From assembly GCA_001584585.1 (NCBI GenBank), contig LSYV01000083.1, forward strand, positions 134,047-198,046: a DNA stretch of 64,000 nucleotides, written 5' to 3'. Below, piece after piece: positions 11,047 to 22,247 of this stretch. The stretch is from Gonium pectorale (Eukaryota > Chlorophyta > Chlorophyceae > Chlamydomonadales > Volvocaceae). Below the pieces are notes generated by a model. The model saw nothing but the letters and a program-made list of their open reading frames with translations, did no database searches and was not told where the DNA came from. How positions within the stretch are numbered: position 1 is the first letter of the stretch; each line of letters starts with the position of its first letter. The position numbers were made by a program, and so were the translations under genes.

Positions 11047-14000
11047 TCACTTGTTCTCCGCCGGCACCTCCGAACCTTCCCGGTGTCCGTCCGCCGCCGC
11101 CTCCTCGCCGCCCGCAGCCGCCGCTGGCTGCATGTTGGTGTGCTGAGAGGGCGGCTCGGAGCCTTCCTTGCCGGAGGCGTGGTCCGACTTCACCTCCTTG
11201 TCCGTCAACTCCCGATAGTACAACTTGTCGCCTGCGGAGGCCAGGCGCGGGGCTTTTGTCGGCAGGCTTGCTGGGGGCGTGTCCAAGCCCCCAACTGGAG
11301 GGCCCAATTGATGCCGCAAGCGTGTAGCATATGACGCACGGGTGGAAGCAGGCTCTTGGGCTTCTCAACAGAGAGGATGATCTTGTTGCAGTCCCCACAC
11401 CTTCACCCCGATCATTTGTGACCACCCGTCTTGCAGGGTGAGGATACCAAAACATGCGTTGCCCTCTCGCGCACGCCCCCGGCAGCTCACACCCACCCTT
11501 GAAGCGGCAGCCGGGCCCCACTTCCTCGTATCCCCCGCGCGCCAGCTCCCGCACGAGGCGGTGCGGCAGGCTGAGCCCCAGGTTGTGCAGCAGCTTGCGC
11601 AGGTCGTCGGTGCGGATGTAGCCGCAGCCGGTGCGGTCAAAGAACCTGCGGGCGGGACGGGACGGGGCGCAAGGCACACACGCCACCAGAAGATCGCGCA
11701 AGCACCAACTTTGACGGGCGCCAGCGGCTCGTCATGGGCGGACAACCCTGCTCGTCATGGTGGGCGAGCCCCTGACGTGCGTCCCCCCACACGCCGGTTG
11801 CCATATAACACACAAACACAGCGGCACGCCGGCCGAATCGCACAACATGCCCTGATCGACAGCGGCCCAACCGACAGCCCAACGGCCGCATCGTACGGAA
11901 CCCTACCTGAAGGCCAGCAGTAGGTTGGCGTCCGTGATATACCTCCTCCGCTTACGCTCCTTCTCCTTCTCGCGCTCCCGTTCCTTCTCCTTCTCCCTCT
12001 CCCGCTCCTTGTCCTTCTCCCTTTCCCTGCTCTCCCGCTCTGCCCTGGAATCCTTGGGGTCGCGCGACGAGGAGCGGCCGCCGCTGCGGCTGCCGCCCGC
12101 GGGCTCCTTCGCAGAGTCCTTGGCGTCTCCTTTGGTGGGCGAGGCCACGGGCGCTGGCGCGGCTGGTGCCGGGGGCGGAGGCGGCGGTGGCGGCGTGGGC
12201 GGCCCTTGCTTCTGGTCCTCAATGTCCATGTCCTATGGGGGCAAGGGCAGATAGGCACAGAACGAGAAGGGATTCAAAGGCGGCATTCGGGTGTAAGCCA
12301 ATGCTAACCGCCTGGGCTCACTCATAACTGAAGTGGCCTGCGATATAAGTAGGACACGGCGACAGCGGGAGAAGAGTGGATGGGCGAGGCAGTGCGGAGG
12401 GTGCACCCTGAGCCCGTTCAAGTCGGCTCAGCCGTCCTGGTTTTGACGACGGGGTGGGAACGCCGTGGGACCTAAGTACCACAAGCATACCTCAGCAGCC
12501 GGCTCCTCCTCCTTCACAGCCGCCGCCGCGGCAGCGTCCGGCTCTGCCTGCTGAGGAGCCTCTGCCGCAGCGTGCTCCTCCTTCACAGCCGCCTCCTCCA
12601 TCTTCACCTCCGTTGCGTCGGCAGCTGCCGCCTCCGGCGCCGCCGCAGCGGCGGCCTCCTCGGCGGCCGGCTGCTCGTCCTTCACCTCTGCGGCCTCGGC
12701 GTCTGCTTCCGCCGGCTTCGCAGCCTCCGCGGCGTCGCTGGCCTCGGCTTCGGCCCGAGGCTCCTCCTCCTCGTCCTCCTCCTCCGCTGCAGCCTGCTTT
12801 GCGCCCTTGCGGCCCTTCCCGCCGCGGCCGCCGCGGCCGCGCCCACGCGTCGGCGCCTTCGTTGCAGAACACACGGGCGCAGAAGGGCACGGGGGATGCG
12901 GACGGGTGAAGCCAGCGCGTGGTGCACGTCCTGGAAAACGCACACATGACTGGGTCTACCCGACCCCAACAACCTGCCGTGACTGCATTGAAAGGGACGA
13001 TGGGCAGCGCACGTGGCTGCAGTAACCGCCCCTCGAGCACCCTCACCGCACGGCCCTTCGCCTTGCCCTTTGCCGCAGGCTTGGCGGCTTTCTCTTCCTC
13101 CGCCGGCACCTCCTCCGCCTCCGCCTCCGCGTCGGCGGCCGCCTCGGCCGCCTCAGCAGACTCCGGCTGAGAGGCAGACTCCGGCTGCACTGCAGCTTCC
13201 GCTGGGGCTGCCTCCGCAGGCACCGCCTCCGTCTTCGCGTCCGCCATGTCGGCATCGGCCGTCGCGACGGAGGCGTCGGCAGTGGTCGCAGCAGCGTCAT
13301 CCACCGGGTCCGCCACGCCCTGTTACGTGGACAGCGCGCCATGGAGCAACTCACTCGCCACGTTTCCAACATCCCAACATGGGGCAGCGCTTGGCAGGGC
13401 CAACATGGCCAACATTACCAGCATCGACCTCCATATCACTAAGCGCTATGCTCAGATCCGGACTCTGATACGTGCGTACAGACAAAGTACGGCACAGAAG
13501 TGGGGCATAGCCAAGCGCACCTCGCCGCGCGGCTTCTTGGCGTCCTTCTGCTCCTCGGGGCCCTGGCTGCCCGCCCGCCCGTCCTCGCCTGCGGCGCTGC
13601 CCTCTCCCCGCCCGCGCTTGCCGGAGGCCTGGGCCGGCTGGCTGGCCTCGGCGGCACCAGCCGCAGCCGGAACCGAAGCCGCAGGAGCCGATGGGGCCGC
13701 CGGGGGTGGCGCCAGCGCCGCCTCCCTGGTGCGGGCGAGCGTGCAGCAGGGAGGAGGCCGGTGGGCAGCGGGACGGCACGGGACATGTCAGGGCACCCGG
13801 CGCGCAAGTGACGCGGCATGAGGCTGGCCGCTGCTCCAGGAGGCGAAGGTCGCGCAGCCGTTTCTTCGGGCAATTAGCAAAGATCTTCTGTGCGAAGAGC
13901 ACCAGGCCGTTGAGGCACCTGAAAAGCCCATGCAAAGGGGCTGTCTCTTCATCTTGTCCCAAAGCGGTCCCCTGCGCCCAGTTCGCCTCCCCTCGCAGCT

Positions 14001-17000
14001 CCCAACCATCCATCCGTCCAACCGTATCCCGACTCAACGCAGCGCACCGCGCTGCACCTGAACGTCGCGATTCGCGCCTCTCCGTCGACACCACCCAGCC
14101 CCTGCCCCCTTCCCAAGTCCCGCCGCACCCTAAAACCCCCTCATACCAGCCGCTCAGTCGCGTTGACATTGCGATGTGACATGCTGCTTACAACTCCACA
14201 AGACTGTCACAGGATCATCGGCTCTTCACTGTACTTCGGTGTCACGCGTCATGACACCCGTTTGTCCATGTTAGCTATACCTCTCCCCAGCACCCACCCC
14301 CCGCCTCAGGGGCCGCACCTCTCCGCCATCAGCGCGTTGAACACGGCGCCGCCGTACTCGCGGCTGAGCATGTCGTTGAAGCACTCGGCGAAGACCGACA
14401 GCTCAAAGGTGGGCTCGTCGCGATCGCTCTCATCGTAGTCCAGCAGGCCGTGCAGGCTGATGGAGAAGGTCTTGACGCGCTCCGCGCCCGGCCCCGCGCG
14501 GCCGCGCAGCTGGATGCCTGGCTCCTCGGGCAGGGGCTGGGTTGGCGCGGGGACGTGCACCGGGGCGGCGGCTGCGTACGGAACAGCACGACAGGGCGGG
14601 ATGCGGGGTAAAGGGGGGTCAGAAGACTGAGGAGATGTTCTTACTACAGAAGCCTGAGGCGCATGCCATCCTGAGTTGGCTCAAGTCGTCGAAGGCCGAG
14701 TAGCGGTAACCTCCCAACGTCCCTTCGCGGGGTGAAGGGGGGAGACGACGGGGTTCTGATGCAGATGATGAGGCACTCAGAACTGAGAGGAGATGTGGAC
14801 ATGGCATGGACGAGTTCACACAGGCGGGCGGCATGCGTGAACTGAGGGTGTGTAGGGAGCGGCCAGGGATGCGAGGGGCGCTCCGGCAGTGACTGGGTGC
14901 AGGGCCCAACGCGCAGCCGCGCCGTCGAGGCGGCGTGTCCGTTGGGGCTGGTAGCTGCATACGTATGCAGGAGGGTGGACATGCAAGGTGAGGGCATGAG
15001 CCTCAAGAGTGTGATGCAAGGGGGCCCATCCCGTCACACCCCGCCACGCACCAGCCGCACCGTCTGCCTTGCTGCTGCTGCCAACCTTGTCCTCCTTGCC
15101 GTCCTCCTTGGCCTCCTCTTTGGCCTCCTCTTTGGCCTCCTCCTTGACCCCCTCCTTAGCCTCCTCCTTAGCCTCCGCGTTGCCGTCGTCCTTGGCGGCG
15201 TCCGCCATATCGGCATCCTCCGCCTTGCCGCCCTCCGCCGTGTCCGCCGGCGCTGCGGCAGCAGCGGCGTCCTTGTCCTTGGCAACCGCCGCCGCTGCAT
15301 CAGTAGCGTTCTCCTCACCCTTCTTGTCCTCCTTGCCGTCCTTGGGCTTCTCCTCCTTGTCCTTGGGGTGGTTCTCCTTGTGCCCATCCTTTGGACCGTC
15401 CTTGTCCTTGTGCGAGTGTCCATCATCCTTCGGCTTGTCGTCTTTGGCCGACTTATCCTTATCCTTGTCCTTGTCGGACGGGCCGTCCTTGTCCTTCTTG
15501 GCGCTGGCTTCCTCCTGCAAGAGCGCGCAGCGCACGCCCAAGATCGCAAGGAGGCCGGTCAGGTCACGAGGGCTGTTCCAGGAGCTACCATACAAAGGGC
15601 GCCTTGGAAAGTTACATGGCAACATGGGCGCCCTGCAGCCCTCTAGCTGCGCACCCCAGGGCGGAGGGACCACTCGGAATCCGCGCTGCCCGGAGAGCGC
15701 AACCCAACATCAGCCGATACAAACCAGTGGGTTCCTGATACCTCCTGACCACGCTACCCTTGGGGCCGAGAAGAAAACCCCGCCCGCATCTTGCGCCCTC
15801 GCTGTAACGCGCCGCCCCGCCACCCTTCACCCGCCGGGCTCTCCCCCTCACACACCTTCTTCTTGGCGTCCGCCTCCAGTGCCGCCCGCTGCTGCTTGAA
15901 CGCCTGCTGCTGGCGCGCCTCCTCGGGCCAGGCCTCAGGCCCCGCCACGCAGGCGTCGGGCACGGCCGCGAACAGCACCACCACCTCCTGGCGGCTCGGG
16001 TCCGACAGCGCGGCCGCGGCCGAGGCGCCGTCGGCCGCCGGCCGCGAGTAGGCGAGGTCGCAGACGCGCAGCCAGCTGCTGCAGGCCGACAGGTCCACGC
16101 CGGCCTGCTCCTTGACGTGGCGCACGCAGGCGCGGATGAGGCCGCCGTCCTCCCTGCGCCAGGCAGCCAGCGAGCAAGCGAGCGAGTGTGCGGGCGTGCC
16201 CCGTAAAAGAGAGGCCCTGGTCGCGTCAGTCGCGACACAGGGGCCACGACGCGAACAACGGTTGGCGACGCAACTGGGCCATACCATATGAACCTAGAAC
16301 GGGCACCAGCCCACTACCGCCGTTTCTGCGGTAGCCGCCCGGATTCAACAATGCAAGGACTGCGGGCCGCCTATCGCCACCGCTCGTCCCTCCCTCCCCG
16401 CCCCCCCCCCCCGCACCTGTCCGGCTCGCCGCCGTCCAGCTCCGGGTCCCAGGGGCCCCCTAGCGCCCCCAGCACGCCCCGCTGCTTGCCGCCGCCTTCC
16501 TTGCCCTCCTCGCCCGAGCCGCCCGCCGGCCGGCTGAAGCGCGCGGCCACGAACTTGAGCGCGTTGAGCAGGTGCGAGCCGCCCTCGTGGTGGGGCCCCG
16601 CGAGCACGTCCTGGCGCATGGGCTGCGTGAGGCCCTGCAGCAGCAGCACCTGCGGGCCAGGCCGGGCCGGGGCAGGGGAGTTTGCAGAGAAGGGTGTGGG
16701 TAATGAAGTTGGGTGTGTGTGTGGGGGGGGCGTCGGAGCGGGCCGAGAGAGCCGCAGGCGGCATGACGCCTGCCGGGATGGGCGGGCTGCCTCATAGAGG
16801 CTAGCGGACGAGCCCAACCCGATAGCCGCATCGCCCGATGCGCGCCCGCCCGACCAACAGCAACAACACCCGCAGGAGCAGCAACACAGACCGTCCCCGT
16901 AACGGCCACGTATAGACCAGCTTCACGGACGAGCAAACGAACAGTCCGCCGTGCAACAAACGGCGATGCACACACACACGCCCGCAAGCGTGCACGCTCA

Positions 17001-20000
17001 CCTTGGCCACGTACTTGACTCCAGAGTACGGCACGACCGCGCCGGTCTCCCCGGCCGCGCCGCCCGACGCGGCCACGACCGCCGCCGCGGGTCCCGCGCC
17101 GCCGCGCGTCAGGTCCTGCTCATGGTCGTACCGCACGTGACGGTCCAGTGGCAGCAGGCTGACGCCCAGGCTGTCCAGGGGGCCCGCCGGCGCGCGCACC
17201 CAGCTGCACACGAGGCGGCGGAAGTCGTACGGCACGGTCAGGTGCGAGTGGCGGCGCTGCAGCTCCAGGTAGTCCCGCTCCAGGGTGGTCACGCAGTACG
17301 ACGGCACGCGGACGCCGTACTCGGGGCCCTTGGGGCGCGGCGCCGACGCTGGCGCGGGGGTNNNNNNNNNNNNNNNNNNNNNNNNNNNNNNNNNNNNNNN
17401 NNNNNNNNNNNNNNNNNNNNNNNNNNNNNNNNNNNNNNNNNNNNNNNNNNNNNNNNNNNNNNNNNNNNNNNNNNNNNNNNNNNNNNNNNNNNNNNNNNNN
17501 NNNNNNNNNNNNNNNNNNNNNNNNNNNNNNNNNNNNNNNNNNNNNNNNNNNNNNNNNNNNNNNNNNNNNNNNNNNNNNNNNNNNNNNNNNNNNNNNNNNN
17601 NNNNNNNNNNNNNNNNNNNNNNNNNNNNNNNNNNNNNNNNNNNNNNNNNNNNNNNNNNNNNNNNNNNNNNNNNNNNNNNNNNNNNNNNNNNNNNNNNNNN
17701 NNNNNNNNNCTTCGTCCTGCGGAGTGGTGTTTGTGGTTGTGGTGGCGGCATTGTAAGGTGTCAGTTCTGCATGAATGCATGCTCACTCACGCACACTCGC
17801 GTGCTTTTGTGAGGTCACATATGCCAGCAGCTAAGCAATGAGCTGCATGCCAGTAGCATGCTGTGCACCAACCCGGCTCGCTCACCCAACCGTGTAGCCT
17901 TCCGCGACACCACCACACCAACGGCAGACCGCACATGCACCCCTCCAAACCGCCAGTTTCAGCGCCAGACAATCAAAGCCAACCTCCGGCCCCGAAACTG
18001 GCCTCACCCTGTCGCGCCTCGCCGGCACCGGCGGCGAGGGCCGCCGGTCCCGATCCCGGTCGCGCGAGGACGGCGCCGCGCGGTCCCGGTCACGCTCTCC
18101 GCCACGGTCCCGCGCGTCGCGCGACTCGCGATCCCGGAACTCCCGGTCGCGGTCGCGATCCCGCGGGTCGCGCTCCCGGTCCCGGAAGTCCCGGTCGCGA
18201 TCCCGGAAGTCGCGGTCACGCTCCCGGAAGTCTCGCGGCGGCGGCGGGCCGCCGCGCATGGGCGGCGGCGGCCCTCGGTCGTCGTAGTCCCGCCGGCCGC
18301 CAGGCCCCATGCCCATCGGCGGCCCGCGCCCGCGGTCATCATCGCGCATCGGCGGCCCGCCCATGGGGCCCCCAGGGCCGGGGCCGTAGGGCCCGGGCCT
18401 GCCCATGCCGGGCAGAGGACCTGGCGGGCCGCTCATGGGTCCGCCCATGGGAGCCCCCAGGGGCCCGCCTGGGCCGCGCCCGGGAGGCCCGCCCAACGGC
18501 ATCGCCCCCGGACCCATGGGCCCGGCGCCTCCGGGACCCCCGGGGCCCGGGGGGAAGTAGCGAGACGGCACCTGTGGTGCACCGCCGGTGGGGCCGGGGC
18601 CCGGCAGGGCCGCGGGACCGCCCGCGCCAGGGCCGCGAGTCGAAGGCGAGGTGGCGGACGGAACCGACGAGCCCACCGCTGTGGGGGAGGGGGCATGAAT
18701 GCCGACAGGCGGGGAGGGAGTCGTGTCAAGCGGGGCGCTCACGTCCCCTCAAACGCAGCGATACGCAGCAGCCGGGCAGCCCCGGGAGGGGTCGTCGTGA
18801 CCGCAGTCACCGGCAAGCGGCAAGTAGCAGCCATGCGGACAAGAGGCAGAGGGGCTCACCGCCGTAGCCGCCAGCAACGCCCAGAGTCTTGGGCGCGTTG
18901 TAGCTGCTTGTGCCGTAGGCAGGCTGCGCAGCGGCGGGCGCCACGGGCTGCTGCGCGGCGGGTTTGGCGGCAGCCCCGTAGGCCGGCGTGGCCCCATACG
19001 GGGTCGCCCCGTACTGGCCCTGCAACGGAAGGAACAGAGGATCAAAAACTGGTGAACACTCTCGCGTGGCGCATGTGCAGCCCCCGACATTCCAATTCCA
19101 GGAAGCATCGGTAGGTGTATTCCTCGAAACGTGCCCCGTAACCCCCATCCCGGTTTACGTCGAGGGTAGGAGCTTCATGTGCTGGCTGTGCTCGCGCGTC
19201 AGATCTACTTTCATATATTTCATACCCATACACGCCCTCATGCTGATTGCAGGCTCCCATTTGGCCGACTTGCTCGTTTGCATAATGTGAGGATTCCGAG
19301 CATGCCACCTATCATACGCCTCCCTTGCTCCAAGATGCTCCAAGATGCCCCGCGTAGCCCGCACCTGGGCACCTCCAGTCCCAGACGGCCGGTTTGCTCC
19401 ATACGCTCCACCGCCACCCGGCGCCGCCTGTAGTCCCGGCGGGCCCGCCGCCGGTCCAGCGGCGCTCGAAGGCGCGACCTGTCCGTAGCCGCCCGCCTTC
19501 TGCCCGGCGACCCCCGCGCTGCCGCCGGCCCCATAGGCCGCGGGCCCCTGCCCAGCGGCCCCCGTGGCGCCGTACGATGCGCCCGTGCCGTACGATGGGC
19601 CTGCCGTCGCGGGCTTCATCCCGCCTGCGGTCTGCTGAGCCGTGGCCGCCGCACCGTAGCCCACCTGCTGCTGCGCCGTCGACCCGTAGGCGCTCGGCTG
19701 CTGCTGCTGCTGTGACGGCACCGAGCCGTACCCGCCCTGCGGCTGCGGCCCCGCCGGTGCCGCGTAGTTGCCCTGTTGCTGCTGCTGGGACGCCACGCCG
19801 TAGGCGCTCTGCTGGTGCGAGGACGCCGCTGCCGAGCTCCCATACCCGGCAGGCTGCTGCGCCGAGCTGCCGTAGCCACCCTGCTGCTGGTCGTAGCCGC
19901 CCTGGGCCTGGGCCGCCTGGCCCGATGTCACGCCGTACGTGGATCCGGCACTGCCGTACGCACCGGCAGCGCTGGCGCCGCCGGTAGCTCCATACTTGGA

Positions 20001-21907
20001 AGCCGGGGCGCCGTAGCCACCAGCTGCCTGGCCCGAAGCGGGGCTCGCAGCTGCCCCGTAGGGCTGCTGCGCCGCTCCGTAGGTGGCGGTCCCGGACGGC
20101 TGCCCGCCGGCGGCCGTTGCCGCGCTGCCCGTTGTCCCAGGTCCGTAGGCACCGTAGTGCGTGGGCGGCTGCTGCGCCTGCGGCTGCGGCTGCTGGCCGT
20201 AGCTGGCCGCCCCGCCGGCGGCCGACTGGCCATAAGAGCTCTGTGCGCGAGAAGGAAACAGAGTGTTATGTTACGTAAAATCATCACGGTGTGACGAGCT
20301 GGTGGCCGCTCACAGGTCCCGGCCAGTAATGACCACATGGGACAAGCATGGGGGTAATGACACGCTACGCGCGCCGGGATCCAGCAGTTTGTCACGGCAT
20401 GCCGCATGCACCTCCACACCCTGCCCCTCCCCCAAGCCCTTCACGCCGACACGCACTCCCCATGCACACCGTCAAGCAGGCGTGCCCCATCTCCAGAAAC
20501 CCTACTGTACCCTGGGTGCATGCTCCCTGAGCCGTCGCGCCGTGCTCCTGTGCTCCCCGCACCGCTTCTCGTTTACGACTATTGGATGGGAATGCCCCTA
20601 GAATCCAAGTGCTGCCAGGAACTTCCCCACGGACACCTGTTGCCCCTCCGATCCCCCGCCCTGGCCCCACCTGCTGTACCATGCTGACCAGCTTGCTCTG
20701 CTGGTCCGCCGGCATGTGCGCCAGAGCCTGCGCTGCCGCCCCGCCCGGCCGACTGCCAGCACCGGCGGCAGGCGTTGCGCCGTAGGCCGCCGGCACAGGC
20801 TTCGCTGCAGCGCCCCCCGTCGCTGGTTGTTGGCCGTACACGCCGTACGTCGTGCCAGCGGCGGAGCTCTGCGCTCCGCCCGCCGGCGCGCCCGCGGCGG
20901 TAGCCGCTGTGTACCCACTGGCCGCACCCGGCCGTGAGGCCGCGCCAGCGCCAGTGCCCGCCCCGGACACGGCTGCGGTTGAGCCGTACGCCGTCGTGCT
21001 GCCGCCGCCGTACGCACTACCTCCCGTGGTATAGCCGGTTCCGGGAGGTGCTGCCCCGTAGCTTGAGGCGGAGCCTCCTGAGCCGTAAGAGCCGCCGGCG
21101 GCTGAGCTGTAGTTTTGCGCAGCCGAGTAACCGGCCTGCGATGTGCCAGACTGGTAGGCTTGCGTGCCGGCTCCCGTGCCCGATGCGTAGCTCGTGGCAG
21201 CTCCTGTGTTTCCGTAGCCAGCGGCTCCATTGCTACTTCCGTATTGGCCGGCGGCGGCTGTGCCGCCTGGGGCGCTGCCGTACCCGCCTCCGCCAGCCGC
21301 ACCGGTCCCGTAGCCGCCCGCGGCGCTACCAGTGCCACCGCCAGCTGTCCCATAGCCACCTGAGGGAAGGGGAAAGGGAACATGGCAGCACGCGTTACAC
21401 GTACAGCCTGCGGTGACGCCCCCAGTCTTTGCACGCAGCCATGTGCCCCTTGCTCACCGTGCTGTTGCTGATAACCAGTGCCTGCGCCTGGATACGTTGT
21501 GGAGGCCCCGCTAGGATTGAAGCCCTGCGCAAAGACGCACGGGAGGTTCGCGTAAAGGTTCGCGAACCGATCTTGGGCGGCTCATGCACCGGCAGCCGAC
21601 ATACTGTGGTGCCGAAAACGATCGATAAGCACACTTACAGCTCCGTAACTTTGTTGGCCCTGGCCGTAAGCGCCGGTGGGCTGGCCAGTCAACTGCGAGG
21701 GACAGAACACAGGGGCACTCAAGGCATGTCTCAAATACCATGCAGCCGAATGTGATCGAAATGAAGCAAGTGCGCCGTGATCAGCGTTGGATAGAGCATG
21801 GGAGTGTTGCCCCGCACCTGCTGCTGGGCTCCTGCATAGCCCGTCTGCTGCTGCCCTTGCCCATAGCCCTGCCCTTGCCCATAGCCCTGCCCGTAGTAGC
21901 CCTCCAT
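11047..21907 (-). CDS. CCAR1/CARP1-like protein (plant SHORT ROOT IN SALT MEDIUM 1 type)
   Basis: Exons: 21907-21818, 21692-21639, 21524-21458, 21359-20671, 20240-19365, 19019-18860, 18678-18008, one from 17716 into the gap and out to 17002, 16649-16417, 16153-15856, 15514-15052, 14571-14319, 13918 to about 13800, 13725-13521, 13319-13047, 12856-12491, 12232-11907, 11645-11497, 11231-11047. The N-terminal 650 residues are a Gly/Tyr/Gln/Ala-rich prion-like tract (MEGYYGQGYGQGQ). Then come Pro/Gly-rich and Arg-Asp-repeat segments. The conserved block around RVPSYCVTTLERDYLELQ matches the CCAR1/RSA1 family. Next are the DBC1-type block (GLIRACVRHVKEQAGVDLS, then VVVLFAAVPDACV), Lys/Asp-rich stretches, the block LLDYDESDRDEPTFELSVFA, long Ala/Glu-rich stretches, and the C-terminal EF-hand-like FFDRTGCGYIRTDDLRKLLH followed by DKLYYRELTDKEV. 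Family members are nuclear transcription and splicing co-regulators; that role is inferred. The exon 13-14 donor is not resolved, and part of the protein is lost in the gap. Confidence 0.9.
17362..17709. other. Assembly gap (348 unknown bases) inside the CCAR1-like gene
   Basis: A run of N. On the minus strand an acceptor (CTCCGCAG) and the first seven coding bases (17716-17710) abut the right edge, and coding sequence resumes at 17361. If the N count were exact and no intron lay inside, the frame would be off by one, so either the gap length is nominal or an intron is hidden in it. The missing part lies just before the conserved RVPSYCV block. Confidence 0.97.
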
Positions 21908-22247
21908 GGTCACTTCCGAGAGAGGACTCCTTCTTGGGGCTCTTCCTAAGTCATTTTCCGTCCCGGTGCAGTACGTCGCGACAACTACGTGATCATGGAG
22001 AGGAAATCCGAAGAGAGGGTCGCCTGGCGACTTCGGAGCATTGCTCGTGACCCCGTCATGAAGTTCAGGTCGCGGCGGGTCGCTATAGAAGCGCGCTGCT
22101 TGCAACGTCTATATGTTGACCTTGCGACATGGCGGGCCACTACCCGGCCATCCGGCCTCGCATGGGGAGCGGACGGCACTGCGGGCATTGCGGGCGGTGC
22201 GGTGCAGCTCCGTTCGTCAGCGAAAGGATCCACGTCAGTGGGAGAGC
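21908..22247. promoter_or_regulatory. Putative bidirectional promoter, CCAR1-like / mTERF-like
   Basis: About 340 bp between the divergent start codons at 21907 (-) and 22248 (+) must contain both 5' UTRs and promoters if both starts are right. An in-frame ATG upstream for the plus-strand gene exists at 22113, which would narrow the region to 205 bp. No TATA-like element was identified with confidence. Confidence 0.4.

Noticed and set aside
11925..15899. Plus-strand frames rich in Leu/Ser/Pro opposite the CCAR1-like gene
   Set aside because: They are complements of Glu/Lys/Ala-rich coding repeats on the minus strand, with no splice logic or family motif of their own.
16400..16412. Homopolymer C run as a sign of sequence error in the CCAR1-like gene
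   Set aside because: It lies in an intron just after the donor at 16417/16416 and does not affect the frame.
18008..18240. Regular short repeats that could suggest a CRISPR array
   Set aside because: They encode Arg-Asp dipeptide repeats in frame within a gene; there are no constant-length spacers.
17858..19114. 418-residue plus-strand frame
   Set aside because: It is the antisense of the Arg-Asp-repeat and Pro/Gly-rich exons of the CCAR1-like gene.
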